Below are positions 20,071-31,340 of a DNA stretch of 64,000 bases, one piece after another. The first letter of the stretch is position 1. Every line of letters begins with the position of its first letter. The notes under the pieces are model-generated. The model saw nothing but the letters and a program-made list of their open reading frames with translations, ran no database searches and was not told the origin of the DNA. The translations under genes were made by a program, and so were the position numbers. This DNA comes from Kalmanozyma brasiliensis GHG001 (lineage: Eukaryota > Basidiomycota > Ustilaginomycetes > Ustilaginales), in contig NW_015961957.1 of assembly GCF_000497045.1 (NCBI RefSeq), positions 310,001 to 374,000 of the forward strand, given 5' to 3'.

Positions 20071-21555
20071 GGTGGCTGAGTCGTCCTCGTCGAGATGTTG
20101 CTGTGAAACCGACGTAGATTGTCCCAAGCGCTAATGGCTCCGAGAACGGCTGCCGCTTGTGATAGGCTCGAGCTTTTCGCTTGTTTGACCTGCGTGTGGT
20201 TACTTGAGGACCGTACGAAGCGAGACGAGATGGTGGGCGGGATCAAGTATCGATAGCGTTTGATCGAGCCAACTACTGCACGAGGGTCCTAACGCAGGGT
20301 TCAATTTGAGCTCAGTCTCGTGCGCTCCGCACGCGCACACGACCTTTTTCTCCGCCCGCTCGCCGCTCAAAGCATTTTCTCGGTTCAAGCCGAAGCGATC
20401 CCGCCTCTTCGACCAAGCCCACCTCGCTCGTTCGCTCGCTCGATCCGCTATCTCTCTTGCCGCTCGCGATGCTTGGATCCACGACACACGCAGCTCTCAC
20501 ACGCAGGTTGAGCTTGGGCCGAGCGAGCTCCGTGAGATGAAACCGGCCCGAAAGGGAAGCAAACAACAATTTTGCGATCTCAAATGAGTTATAACAACTT
20601 CAGTTGAGGATGCTGAGGTTGACCTGAGGTTGAATGAAGTTGAGTTGAAGTTGAGGTGAGGTTGAATGAGGTTGAGGTCAGGTTGAGGTGATGATGAGGT
20701 CAAGTTGAGGTCAAGTTCAACTGAGGTTGGACTGAAACTGCGCCAGACAATCTAGCGCTGGCTCTAGCGAAAAAGTCTGCGCATTTCTGTCCAATTTTCG
20801 AGGCTGAATCAGGGGCACTTGGGCCAATCAGCTTCGAGAGGTCCAAACTCAGCTTTTTCGGGCACCAGAGCAGAGGACTCGAAGTTTCAGCTGCTGGGTC
20901 AGCTCAAACTTCAGCTGAGGGCTGAGTTGGAGCCTCCTCTTCACACCAGAGCTGCTCTTTATATATACACACCCTCAGAGCTCCAACTTGCCCCTGCTCT
21001 TCATTCATCCTCCTCTTCCAACTTCCCTCTTTCCTTCAGACCTCAACTGCCAACCTTACACCTTGACCATATTGATCTGCAGCTGCTGTGCAGTGTTGCA
21101 AGGCTTCGAGAGATCAGGTATTCGAAATTCACTTTGCGCGACTTCCTCGTCGCGTTGTGTTGTTCTCGCTGCGGGTGCGCGTGTTTTTTCCGCCTCTCCT
21201 CGGCAATCTTCGCCCGCCAAACCTTCCCGCAACGGCTTGCCATCGTTGATCGCTCGAGATCAACCACCGCTCGCCGCCAAGCTTCATCTCCATCGCCCGG
21301 TCCGTCGATCGGAAGGGCTGACGCACAGCATTGACGAGCTGACTCGACTGCTACGGTTCGTCATAGTCTAGACGCAAGCAAGGCTTGCAGCCATCGAGCG
21401 GTTCCAACTGGCGGACGGACATCGAAGTCAGGGACAAAGACATACCTCGGAGCTCGCGACGCCAAGCGCAATTCTCAGCCGCAACAAGGCTTTCCTCCGC
21501 TCAACGATCTTGCATAGGCCACCGTCTCTCACCAGCAAGAGCATTCCGGCAACGA
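20071..21555. other. Intergenic region upstream of the DUF262 gene
   Basis: Contains the degenerate GAGGTTGA repeat (20590-20740) and a TATATATA at 20961-20968, which may mark the transcription start region of the DUF262 gene about 600 bases upstream of its ATG. The 170-codon plus-strand frame at 20819-21334 has no family similarity and is probably leader. Confidence 0.4.
20590..20740 (+). repeat. Degenerate GAGGTTGA/AAGTTGA short tandem repeat
   Basis: About 150 bases are built almost entirely of variants of TTGAGGT and AAGTTGA with a spacing of roughly 6-18 bases (for example GAGGTTGAATGAGGTTGAGG). The array is imperfect and purine-biased on the plus strand. No coding meaning is visible. 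Confidence 0.75.
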
Positions 21556-23390
21556 TGTCGGTCAAACCAGAGGGTAAGTAGTTTGACGACTCACGAGAGG
21601 CCATCTTCTAAGTGCGGAACACATGCTGACCATCACAATCTCAATCACATCCTCGTTCGTTTCTTCTAATCACAACGCATCTTGGTCACAATCGCTGCTT
21701 CATGCACATCCTCGTGCGCTCATCGCTTTCCGCACTTGCACCTGCATCTGCATCCGCACCGATGCCGCACTTCTCTAACTGTCTTCGACCAACAAAACGG
21801 ATATGGACACCGCCTCGCCGCCTGTCACCATCATCCCCTTCTCGGACTCTCGCAATTCCTCACCGACTTCATCACTCGACTTCCAACACGGTTCTCATCG
21901 TGGCGATCCCACCTTATCAACGCGCTTCCCCTCATCAAGGCGACGAGCTCGACGAGCTATTCGACTACCGCCCTGCTGTCGAGTCAGAGTCGGACCTGTC
22001 CGACGACGATGATGGCGAATATGGCAAGACGAAGTCACCGACACGCCGTCCTAAGAAGACAGCATCGTCGAGAGTGCTCGACCTGGGTCACATCCTCAAG
22101 GCACCTCGCGCAGCACAATGGTCAACGAAGACGGTCCACGAGATGGTGGACTCCGACATCATCGATCTGGAACCCGAGTACCAGCGAGGTGTTGTCTGGA
22201 CTGCCGAAAAACAGTCCGCGGTCATCGAATCGATAATGCGACACTACTACGTGCCGCCGGTTCTGCTATCCGTACAGAAGGAGGAGAACCCGGGCGATGA
22301 GACGAGGTACGTCTGCATCGATGGAAAGCAGCGTATCTCGTCGGTTTGCGCGTTCCTCAACAACGAGATTCCGGTCAAGGAGCCGGGGACGAGTCGCAAG
22401 TTCTGGTACAAGGAGGACCTGTCGGAGGGCAAGACGCCCGCGCTCAACCCTGCTCAGCGCCGTCGCTTCGAGAACGAGCAGCTCACGATCGTCGAGTTCG
22501 ATGGTCTGGACGAGGAGACCGAGCGCGACATGTTCAGTCGTGTCCAGATGGGCGTCACCTTGTCTTCGGCAGAGAAGCTGGGTGCTCACTTGGGCAAATG
22601 GCCGGACTTCATCCGCCAAATGGTCAAACGATTCATTGATCCGACCCCCTCGCTAGTGCACGACGATGACGGTAACGCCATGCTGATCGTCTCGCGAGGG
22701 AAAGACTATCTCTACATGGCGCAGATCGCGTTGCTCATTTATCATGCCGACCTCACCTCCTACGTGCCTACGGCGCACGGCATCGATTCGTTCCTGAAGC
22801 AGCATGCCAAGAGCGAACCTCCTCGCCCTCTCAAGCAAAAGATGCAACAGACTCTCGAACGATATGTCGCCTTAGCCAACCACAAGCGATACGGGGCTTG
22901 CATCAAGCCCGAAACCAAGCTCAAGAGCAATGGACAGCCGCAGAAGAAGCCCCTTGCTCCCGCCGAGTTCGTATACATCGCCTTTATGATCTTCAAGTTT
23001 CCGGATGCGACCATCTCCCAACTGTTCCGACTCGTCCAAGGCCTCAAGCAAGAAGTGCGCTCACAGTTCAAAGACGTCATGTTCAACAATAACGTCTCGA
23101 CGGTTATGCGACGCTACATCAACGCGGCCAAGGTCACGCCGGACGCGGAATCCAATCGGGCCTCGCAGCAGAACAACACGAGTCCGCGCAACAAGCGTCC
23201 GCGTCAAGCTTCGAGCGACAGCGACGAGGATGGCGACCAGCCCCTGTCCGGTCGACGCAGAGCCGCCAACGGCACCATCACCGCTGGGCTGGAGCTCAAT
23301 CCGGACGCAGGCCTCTTTCGTGGCGAGGGCAGCGTCGGCTCCTCCCAAAACCCGCTCACCAACATGTCCCCCGCTCCTCCCCGTCGTTAA
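21556..23390 (+). CDS. DUF262 (GmrSD N-terminal-like) nuclear protein
   Basis: Proposed two-exon model: exon 1 21556-21574 (MSVKPEG), GTAAGT intron, exon 2 21940-23390; 489 residues. The phase fits and gives MSVKPEGDELDELFDYRP. The DUF262 domain has DLEPEYQRGVVWTAEKQSAV, SIMRHYYVPPVLL and YVCIDGKQRISSVCAFL; the DGKQR motif corresponds to the DGQQR of bacterial GmrS/ParB-sulfiredoxin-fold proteins that cut modified phage DNA. Next comes a helical region with EKLGAHLGKWPDFIRQM and VYIAFMIFKFPDATISQLFRL. The C-terminus is Ser/Asp-rich with KRPRQASSDSDEDG, a likely nuclear signal. Such proteins are widespread but uncharacterised in basidiomycetes. The function is not known. The start could instead lie elsewhere if the 365-base intron is wrong. 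Confidence 0.8.
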
Positions 23391-23633
23391 GTCTCTGATC
23401 AGCTTCTCCAATCATTCAATGTACTTGTAGTTCGTCATCAGCAATGGTTCCTTCCTCCCTTCCAACTTGATCACGACTAGCCAGCCTGAGAAGCATCAAA
23501 AGGCCAAAAAAAAGTGAGTGTCCATTCTTGGTCCAAGACGGTTATGCTACAGAGAGAATGCAAAATAAATAGAGACCCCTTGATGGTGACGGGGCTTTTT
23601 GTAGAGTGCGAATCCGGTTGCTGACGAGCGTGA

Positions 23634-25780
23634 TTACTGCTCTCCGTTCCTAACAGCCAATCGACGGCCATAGTCCTGGTCGTCCCTGAGGCTGACGCTG
23701 GATCCGCCATTGTGAGCGGTCATGTCGATTCTCCCATCCGTTTCGTTCGAGCTGCTGCTTGGGTCTGCGAACACGTTACCGTTCTGACCTTGTGCAGCAC
23801 CAGCGGCGGCGTACTCGTGGTCCAACGGCGGCGACGCACCCGGTTGCCAGTTGAGCTGGGGTGCACCACCCGCGTATCCACCGTACGCATCCTCGTGTCC
23901 ACCCTGGCTATATCCGTTGTCATGAGCCATCGAATACGCGTGGTCCGACATACCCGCAGGAACGCTCTCGTAGTAGTGCGAACCCTCGGTGCCCGCCCCG
24001 GCACCACCGTAGTAGCCCGCCGCCGCCGCGCCACCCGCGGCACCCGTAGCAACAGGACCGTACGCACCCATACCGGCATACCCCGGCGCAGTGCCGCCCG
24101 ACATGTGCGATGGCTCATACCCCTCGCTCTGCGCACCGCCGTAGTTGGAGTAGTACTGCTGCATCATGGCGTTGCTCGCTCCGTATGCGCCGGCTCCGGC
24201 GGCGGCACCACCGAGACCAGCAGTGCCAATGCCGTAGGATGGATCCTCGATCATCTCCGGATCGTCGTCGTCGAACGGCGTGCGCTTGGTCGCGGCTGCA
24301 GCCGAAGCGGCGGCTACAACATCGGCGTCCATACGCTGCGCCTTGCGTCGGCGATAGAGCATGTAGAAGATCCCACCGATGATACCGGCGACGACGAGAC
24401 CGACGACGGTGAACGTGCCACCGACCGCGCCCGAATTGCTGAAGAAGCCATTGTCACTGCCCGAGTTGCTGCCCGAGTTGCCGGAGAGCTGGCCGTTGGC
24501 CGTGGTGACGGCGAAGGCGGTCGAGGTGGAGGTCTGACCGTTGGGTAGGGTGATGGTGGTGAGCGAGGTCTGGGTGGTGATGACCGAGGGAGTGAGCGAG
24601 GTCGAGGTCGAGACGACGGCAGTGCTGCTCGATTGTGTTGTGGATGATGGTTCAGAGGAGGAAGGTGTCAGAACGGCTGAGCTGGATGTCGTACTGCAGA
24701 AGCAGGAACATGGGCGACAGTAGGCGCAATACAAAGACATGAACTGATCAACATCACGCATCCCTTCCGACGAGCTGACGACCACAACAAGGGGCATCAA
24801 TACGAGAGAGGGAGGGAAAGCTTGCGCGTGGGATCTGTTCGCGCTCGTGTGCGCGCCGCTCGCATGGAAGTGGTCTGATGCTTGCGAGCGCGCGATGGGA
24901 CAAGCAATGGAATGGGCTCTGGGATTGGGGAAGTTGGTTCTATGAAACTTACGTGGTGGGCTCTGTGCTTGTGCTTGAGCTCGTAGAGGTCGTCGAGGTG
25001 GTCGAAGGGACACTCGACGAGCTCGATGATGTGCTGGTCGATGAACTCGTCGATGTCGTGGAACTTGAGGTGGTGCTGGTGGAAGAGCTCGTGGACGTTG
25101 TCGACGACGAAGACTGTTGACGAACGGAGCAAGCGGGCGAGACGCAATAGAAAGGGGGGTCAGCTACGTTCGAAATGGCAGAGCGAGACTGCCAGTGGGA
25201 GCAACAGAGGGCAAAGGTGATCGCCAGCTGCGATCTGTCTGGGGTGGTCGATCCTATGAGTCTAAACGAAAGCACCACCCTGACTCCTCGCGAAGCTGGC
25301 CGAGCGCAAAGCCCATGCTGATGGCAAAGAGGAAGGGGAATGGAGCTTACAGAAGAGGCCCTAGATGTCGACGTGGATTCGGCCGCTGCGGAAGTCGAAC
25401 TTACGCTGGAGGACGACGAAGAGGCGACGGAAGATGATGTTGAGGACGAGACCGGGTCCGAAGTGGACGAGCCGATGCTGATGGTGGCTGATGAGGAGAA
25501 GGCGGAAGTGGAAGAAGAGGCGGATGTTGTTGACGAATCGATGGAATCGGAAGTGGAAGAGGGCACATTGCCAGTAGATGGATTGGTGTCAGCCATGGTG
25601 GTCGCGGGTTGTGAGGATGTAGAAGAGGAGACGAGATCGGATGAGGTGGAGGATGACAAAGTCGCCTGCCCCGATGTCGACGGTGACGCCGTTGTGGACG
25701 CCAGGTCCGTCGATGACAGGCCAGAACTCGAAGCCGTGTTCGAGCTCACGATGGATAGTGAGAGCTGGCTCGATGACCAG
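23634..25780 (-). CDS. Ser/Thr-rich single-pass cell-surface protein (Mid2/Wsc-like architecture), 5' end unresolved
   Basis: At least three exons on the minus strand: 25780-25351, 25113-24953 and 24693-23634, with GTAAGC/GTAAGT donors and CAG acceptors in matching phases. The first two encode an ectodomain of almost pure Ser/Thr, likely heavily O-mannosylated. The third adds TLPNGQTSTSTAF, then the membrane segment GTFTVVGLVVAGIIGGIFYMLY followed by RRRKAQRM, and a cytosolic tail rich in Gly/Ala/Tyr ending RRLAVRNGEQ. The layout resembles wall-stress sensors or other anchored mannoproteins. No signal peptide lies in these exons, so a further 5' exon is needed. A Met-initiated hydrophobic stretch at 26374 (MRSDDCWLLRLAALPLTLHL) could supply it in the right phase, but its GTGAAC donor is poor. 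Confidence 0.7.
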
Positions 25781-28589
25781 CTGTGAACGATGCTTTGAAA
25801 GCGAGTTCTGGTCTCGTCGATCGGCAACGAAGCACCGTCCGATCACGAGGAGGACGAGACGATGAACGGCGAAGGAAGTGCGCGCTACAAATCGGAGCTG
25901 AGATGGAGTGAAAGCTCTACGACGATGCGGGCAGAGAGGTGTTGCGGACGAAGACGATCGAGAGCAGGATGAAGGGAAAGGAAAGATAGAGAGGAATGTC
26001 TTAGAGTGACAGGAGTGGCAGCCAAACGCCGCACAGCATTTTGCCCAAGTGGATTTCCAGGGTGGAAAAAAGGCAAAGTGGCGAGCGAGGGCAGTGGAGA
26101 AAGGAAAGTGTGTGAAATTTGGGCGCCAGGGTGGGAGGGAAAAATCGAAGAAAAATGGGAAGGGGGATCGAGGGCGCAGGTGCAGGTGGCGATGCAAAGG
26201 GGCTGATGCACGTTGACAGTGGGCGATGCACGATGCGAGAGGGTGCAGGACCACAACTATACTCACGAGTCACTCCATCTAAAAGGGAGTTCACGGCAGA
26301 GATGATGCCGGCTGCAAATGCAACGTCAGCGGCAAAGCAGCCAATCGCAGCAGCCAGCAGTCGTCGGATCGCATGCCGAAGGGGATTCAGCAAAGCATCA
26401 CCAAACGGCGGAAGAGGCCGACGTCGAAGAACCGGCGTTTCCGAGAATGCAGTGCAAAGATGCAAAATCCACGGAACAGCGATGATCCAACGAGCAGGGG
26501 CCAAGGCGAAGACGCGCAAAAGAAAAAGGACGAAAGTCCACATGAAACGGTCCTTTTGTCAACGTTTGCTTTGTCGACAAGGGGGAAGAAACGCAAGAAT
26601 GACATCGACTCGAGCCAAGTCGACGCTATTCTGCGATGCCCTGTCGGTGGCACGTAGTGACCAGTCTCTTGCTTGCTGCGCTGCGTCGAGATGTGACACA
26701 GCAGCAGACAGCCGATATGAGAACTCAAGATCAAAGTGAAGCTTGGGTCGCACCAAATGTAACCTAGAAACATCCACATCCTGAGTCATAGAATGGAGCA
26801 TGTACAACCGGCGGTCCTCGCCGGCTGACTGAGAGCAAGCGTCTCCTCAGCCTCGCTGCTCGAGCCATCATCAACGAATGATGAGGATGCTGAACGTGTG
26901 ATCCCGATCAAGCCCGCAATGGTCGTCCCGACTGCGTCAGTGAAGCGGGCACGGCTGCATTCTGCCAAGTCTCGCTGCCATGGGACCGTGCCGACGGACG
27001 AGATTGCCTCGTGTGATCGTGTCCAAGAAAATCCCGATGTCAAAAGTCGGAGGTTGGAGCGATGACAGCGAAGCGAGCAGCGAGGAGCGAGGACCAACGA
27101 GGACCGGACCAGTCGACGATGCGAAGAGCTCAAGAGATGGGCTGCAGGCCAAGGACAGGGCGGGATTCATGCGAGCAAACTTACCCATTGTGTCTACTGG
27201 TGTCGAGATGAGCTCAACTGCGTGGCGCTATGCAAGGGCGGCAGGCGAGGTGTGTGTTTGCGATAGGCTATGCGGGCCGAAGGAAGCGTGGTCGAACCGG
27301 CAACCGTGTAATGAAGGTGGAACTTTGCGGCGGCAGTGCGGCTGACGGAAGCGAGCAGCTGGGAAAGCTTATTCCTGATCCGAAGGGCGAGGCTGATTGC
27401 GAGGCTTGGCGGATCGATAAACAGAGGAAGAAGAGGCGCAGAGGTGGAAAGATGAGGTGCAGAGGAATGTGCTGTGCGTGGGATGATGATGGAGGGTGGG
27501 AACGTAGCATCAAAACCAGCGGTTGTGCCGATCTTGCGCTGGGATGAATGAGCAGGAAAACCTCGCGGATCACCGCGGCACCGATCAACAACACAGACAC
27601 CAAAAGTCGGGCTCCAGTGGAGGCGTCGATGGTCGGAAAAAGAATTTCTTGAAAAACATGGCAGGGCACAGCAACAGAGACGCTCTTGGCGGCGACTTGC
27701 GTCTTTCCCTAAAATTAGCCTTGCCGCTCAGCTTTGGTTGGCTCCCTCGCTTCGTCTCGACCTGACCGCTCCTCACCCTCGAAATCGCCCCTGCATGGTC
27801 GTGCTCACCGGGATAGACTCCTGATAGGTGGCACTTTCGTTGAAGCGCATGTCATGTTGCTTTCACACACAATGCTAGACAATCAGCTGCTCTAATCTTG
27901 AAGTCCTCCTTCTTAAAGATTGATCGAGCAGGTCGACCTCGTGCTGCTTCTATCACAAGCGAGGCGGCCTTCGCCGCGATCGGAAAATTCATGCATTTCG
28001 TCGCAATCAAGCATACGCCCGCATTCTCCCCTTCGACGGTGGATATTGCCAGCAGTCGGAGTGCAAAGAGACACCATCCCGATCCGACCAAGCGATAGCA
28101 ACCGAGGCTCGACCCTTGCCGCCAAGCTTGAATGGCGTGCGAACAGAACAGCAACCCTCAGAGAAGCGGGATCTGTTTGCTACTTGCGTTGACAGGCCGC
28201 GAGATCGAGAACAATCTTCGGCAATCACGCTCCAGCTGCACCACCTCGCTAGCGTCGATGTAGAGAGTCGGCTCTCGTTTCCCACGCTCGTGCCAACGAC
28301 TCCTTCGATCAGGAACAGGTGCCAGTTCGGACAAGACGACCAGCAGCTCGCTTCGTCAAGGACGGAGGACTTCCGTCAACAGCGCCTAAAAAAGAAGCGC
28401 CTGTGTGTGTGCACGACCCATATCTCGTCGCCGATATCGCTTTACATCTCACCCGATCTGCTCGATCCCGACTTGGAGCCACGCCTCCCATGGGTTTGAC
28501 AAGCCTCATCGATGCGCACAGCATTCTCCCTTGCTCTTTGAAGTGTCGGGGTTAGACCTCTGTATGGTGATCATGACATTAAAACCTGC
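25781..28589. other. Intergenic region, includes unresolved 5' part of the surface-protein gene
   Basis: About 2.8 kb. The first 600 bases probably contain the missing 5' exon and promoter of the Ser/Thr-rich protein gene. From 26600 to 28589 only overlapping unsupported frames are seen on both strands. Confidence 0.35.
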
Positions 28590-29624
28590 CTACGACCGGG
28601 TGGGACGGTAGCCCGCGCTCAACCGAGCCTGCAGATGCTGACCGCCCGTGAGCCCTGTTACATCCGCCACGCCTTTCGCTCTGCACCTCGTCTCAAACTC
28701 GCTCCTATCCATCAGATTTCCCCCGCACTTCTCCCTCACGCTCTGCGAGATCGGTAACGCCTCCAAGCGCGCATCCTCGTCCGGCTGGCAGAAGTAGGCG
28801 ACCGAAAACCTGGATGCCGTCTCGCTCTCCACCCTTGGCAAGACCACTCTATGCTGTGTAGACCGAAACAGCCCTGCGCTCCAGAACTCCATCGCGTCAC
28901 CCACGTTGACCACGATACACCCTGGTTGGGGTGGGATGTCGACCCATCGCCCGGGTTGCGTCTCAACCTGCAGCCCACCGACGTCCTTCTGGAAGAGCAG
29001 CGTGCACGAGCCGTAGTCCGAATGTGATCCAGCACGGATGCTCATCGATGCTGACGCCGCGGTCGACACCGGTGCAGGCGGATAGTGGATGAGCCGCAAC
29101 CGATCGTGCTGCCCATGGTGCGAGTCGACGAAGTAGCGTGATGGCAGATCGATCGCTTCAGCGAAGCCCGCGAGCACGGTATCGCAGATGGACTTGCACT
29201 TTTCGATGAACGCCGCAATTGATGACTCGTGCTCTGCGAGCGATGGTGGCAGCAGTTGGGAGGGAGGTTGGTATTGTGGTGGCGCAGGGGAGGAGCCAGA
29301 CGCAGTGCGCGCCAAACCTGCTAGGTAGAAGGACTCCTTGAGGTCACCCCCCGCTTGAGTCGGGTCCAGCCGCTCCTGCCGCATCGAGGTATAGCCTGTG
29401 TTGTTCGGTCGGTCTTGACATTTCACTCGCTCCGACTCGGGCTCGTGCAGGAAGAATTGCGCGCTCTGGCGGAACAGCGAGTCGATCTCGGGTTGGGTGA
29501 TGCCGTGATCCGAGAGGTAGAAGAAGCCTGTCTTGACGACTGCGTCGAGGATACGTGGGCCGAGCGCGGGTCCGTCTTGGTCAGTGCGGAGGGAGATGAT
29601 CGAGATGGGAGTTGTACTTGCCAT
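28590..29624 (-). CDS. 2OG-Fe(II) oxygenase, isopenicillin-N-synthase-like
   Basis: Intronless; 344 residues from the ATG at 29624 (MASTTPISIISL), chosen because the upstream frame to 29852 is unlike the family. The N-terminal DIOX_N part has GPALGPRILDAVVKTGFFYLSDHGI and FFLHEPESERVKC. The core has GSHSDYGSCTLLFQKDVGGLQV (HxD iron ligands), WVDIPPQPGCIVVNVGDAMEFWSAG, STQHRVVLP (distal His) and RFSVAYFCQPDED with the oxoglutarate-binding R-x-S. The family oxidises small metabolites, including pathways for secondary metabolites, gibberellin-like compounds and amino-acid derivatives; the substrate here is unknown. It is divergently paired with the flavin oxidase gene starting at 29913, with only 288 bases between them, so the two may share control. 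Confidence 0.9.
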   Translation of the reverse strand: MASTTPISIISLRTDQDGPALGPRILDAVVKTGFFYLSDHGITQPEIDSLFRQSAQFFLHEPESERVKCQDRPNNTGYTSMRQERLDPTQAGGDLKESFYLAGLARTASGSSPAPPQYQPPSQLLPPSLAEHESSIAAFIEKCKSICDTVLAGFAEAIDLPSRYFVDSHHGQHDRLRLIHYPPAPVSTAASASMSIRAGSHSDYGSCTLLFQKDVGGLQVETQPGRWVDIPPQPGCIVVNVGDAMEFWSAGLFRSTQHRVVLPRVESETASRFSVAYFCQPDEDARLEALPISQSVREKCGGNLMDRSEFETRCRAKGVADVTGLTGGQHLQARLSAGYRPTRS

Positions 29625-29912
29625 CTTGGCCTGATTCGAGTGCGCAGTGATCGTGATGAGGAGGTGAGGTTGAAGCGCTTGGCGAAGCGGTTGAGAGGAC
29701 CCTGGACTGAGCTCTAAATGGCGCGTGCCTGATAAGAGAGAAGAGCCGCTCAATTTGCCGGCCAAAAAGTCGGTCCAGAGAAACTTCTTGATTGGTGGCT
29801 GACTCGCCCTTGTCACACCCCACACCATCTTCCGAAGCGACCAAGAGTCCACTCACTACCTTTTCAACGTCGCTCGATAGTATTGCTTCAGATGCAACAT
29901 TCTAAGATTAAG

Positions 29913-31092
29913 ATGGATCAAACACACATTGTGGTGCTCGGAGCAGGAGGTACGTTCCACGATCAAGGTGCTTCTCTCCACCTCTGACCCATCTGATAGC
30001 TGACCGTTCTGCCCTCTCCTCGACCCCTTAGTGCTCGGCCTGACGGACGCATTCGAGCTGCGTGAACGAGGCTACCGCGTCACGATCCTCGCACGCGATC
30101 TTCCGCACGATACCTTCTCGCAAACTTTTGCGAGCCCATGGGCGGGTGCCAACTGGTGCTCCTTCGCCACGCTCACCGACATTCCCGCGCAGCGTCGGGA
30201 CGAGATCACCTTTCGCAAGTGGCTCACTCTCCACACGCACCTTCCGCCGGAGGTGATGGCGATGGTGGGTTTCACGGATATCAGTCCGCAGCGGCGCGAG
30301 GCGAAGGATTTGTGGTTCAGCCGGCTCACGCCTGACTTTGCGGTGGTGGAAGGGGGTGACGGGACCGGGGCGCATGCGATTCGGTACAAGTCGTTTACGA
30401 TCAGTGTACCGCTGTACACGCGATGGTTAGTATCAGAGCTCACTTCCCCAACGCCGACTCTCTTGGATGCAACACGGGCGGGACCACCGGTACAGATCCG
30501 ACGCTGTTCCACCCTGACCTCGCTCAGCGCGGTCCGCTCGCTCGTGCCCACCGCTACGCTCATCGTCAACGCCACCGGTGTCGGCGCTGCCGACCTGAGC
30601 GATGTCCGCGACCCCAACGTCTACCCCATTCGCGGTCAAACCGTGCTCGTCAACGTCCCCGCCTTTAAGGCTCCCAGTCCCGCCGCTAGGTGCGTGATGA
30701 AGCTCGGCAGCCCAGCCAACTACGTCATCCCCCGAGCACGCTCCGGACAGGTCATCCTCGGCGGCTCGTTCGACATCCGACAATCCAACACCACCCCGGA
30801 CAAGGTGCTCGCGGAGACGATCCTGAAGGAGTGCGCAAAGCTCGTTCCGGAAATCGTGCCCGAGGGGAAGACGTGGCGGGAGATCGACGTTGTCTCGCAC
30901 AACGTCGGGTTGCGACCGGCGAGGGAAGGTGGAGCAAGGGTCGAGGTGGAGGAGAAGGGTGGAGTGACGGTGGTCCATTCGTATGGGATCGGACCGGCGG
31001 GTTACCAGGCGAGCTTTGGGATTGCTAAGGAGGTGGCGGATCTGGTGGATGGTGTGGTGGCGAGAAAGGGTGGTGTTCAGTCGCGGTTGTAG
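29913..31092 (+). CDS. D-amino-acid-oxidase-like FAD enzyme with PTS1
   Basis: Two exons (29913-29949, 30032-31092; GTACGT donor, TAG acceptor), 366 residues. An in-frame ATG at 29892 would add seven residues. The FAD motif VVLGAGVLGLTDAFELRERG spans the intron. SPWAGANWCSF, LIVNATGVGAADL, PIRGQTVLVNVP, VILGGSFD and the C-terminal HNVGLRPAREGG...HSYGIGPAGYQASFGIA match the D-amino acid oxidase family signature. The protein ends SRL, an accepted peroxisomal PTS1 variant. It would oxidatively deaminate D-amino acids (or D-aspartate) to oxo acids with release of ammonia and hydrogen peroxide in peroxisomes. Substrate choice between neutral and acidic D-amino acids is not decidable here. It faces the 2OG oxygenase head to head. 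Confidence 0.92.
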
Positions 31093-31340
31093 GAACAGCA
31101 GCAAGACTCATGCGAGATCAGACATTCAGAGTCACGCTATCAGGCTATAAGAGTGACGAAAGGGTGAGGACCGCTCTGCGGCCCTGAACACCGTAATGAA
31201 CATTGAGAAGAAAAGGTGAAAGCGGCCAATGCGATGCCAGATCGCGGCGCTAGAGAAGACAAAACCCAATCAGGGTGCGGACGACGAAGCACGACTTCTA
31301 AGGCGGCGACTCATAGAGCACTCGGCCATGCAAGAGGGCT

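Noticed and set aside
20819..21334. Plus-strand 171-codon ORF upstream of the DUF262 gene
   Set aside because: Low-complexity Leu/Ser/Pro sequence without a domain, located between a TATA-like element and the gene start; more likely leader.
26119..26739. Plus-strand 206-codon Arg/Lys-rich ORF
   Set aside because: Antisense to the probable 5' region of the surface-protein gene, compositionally biased, no family.
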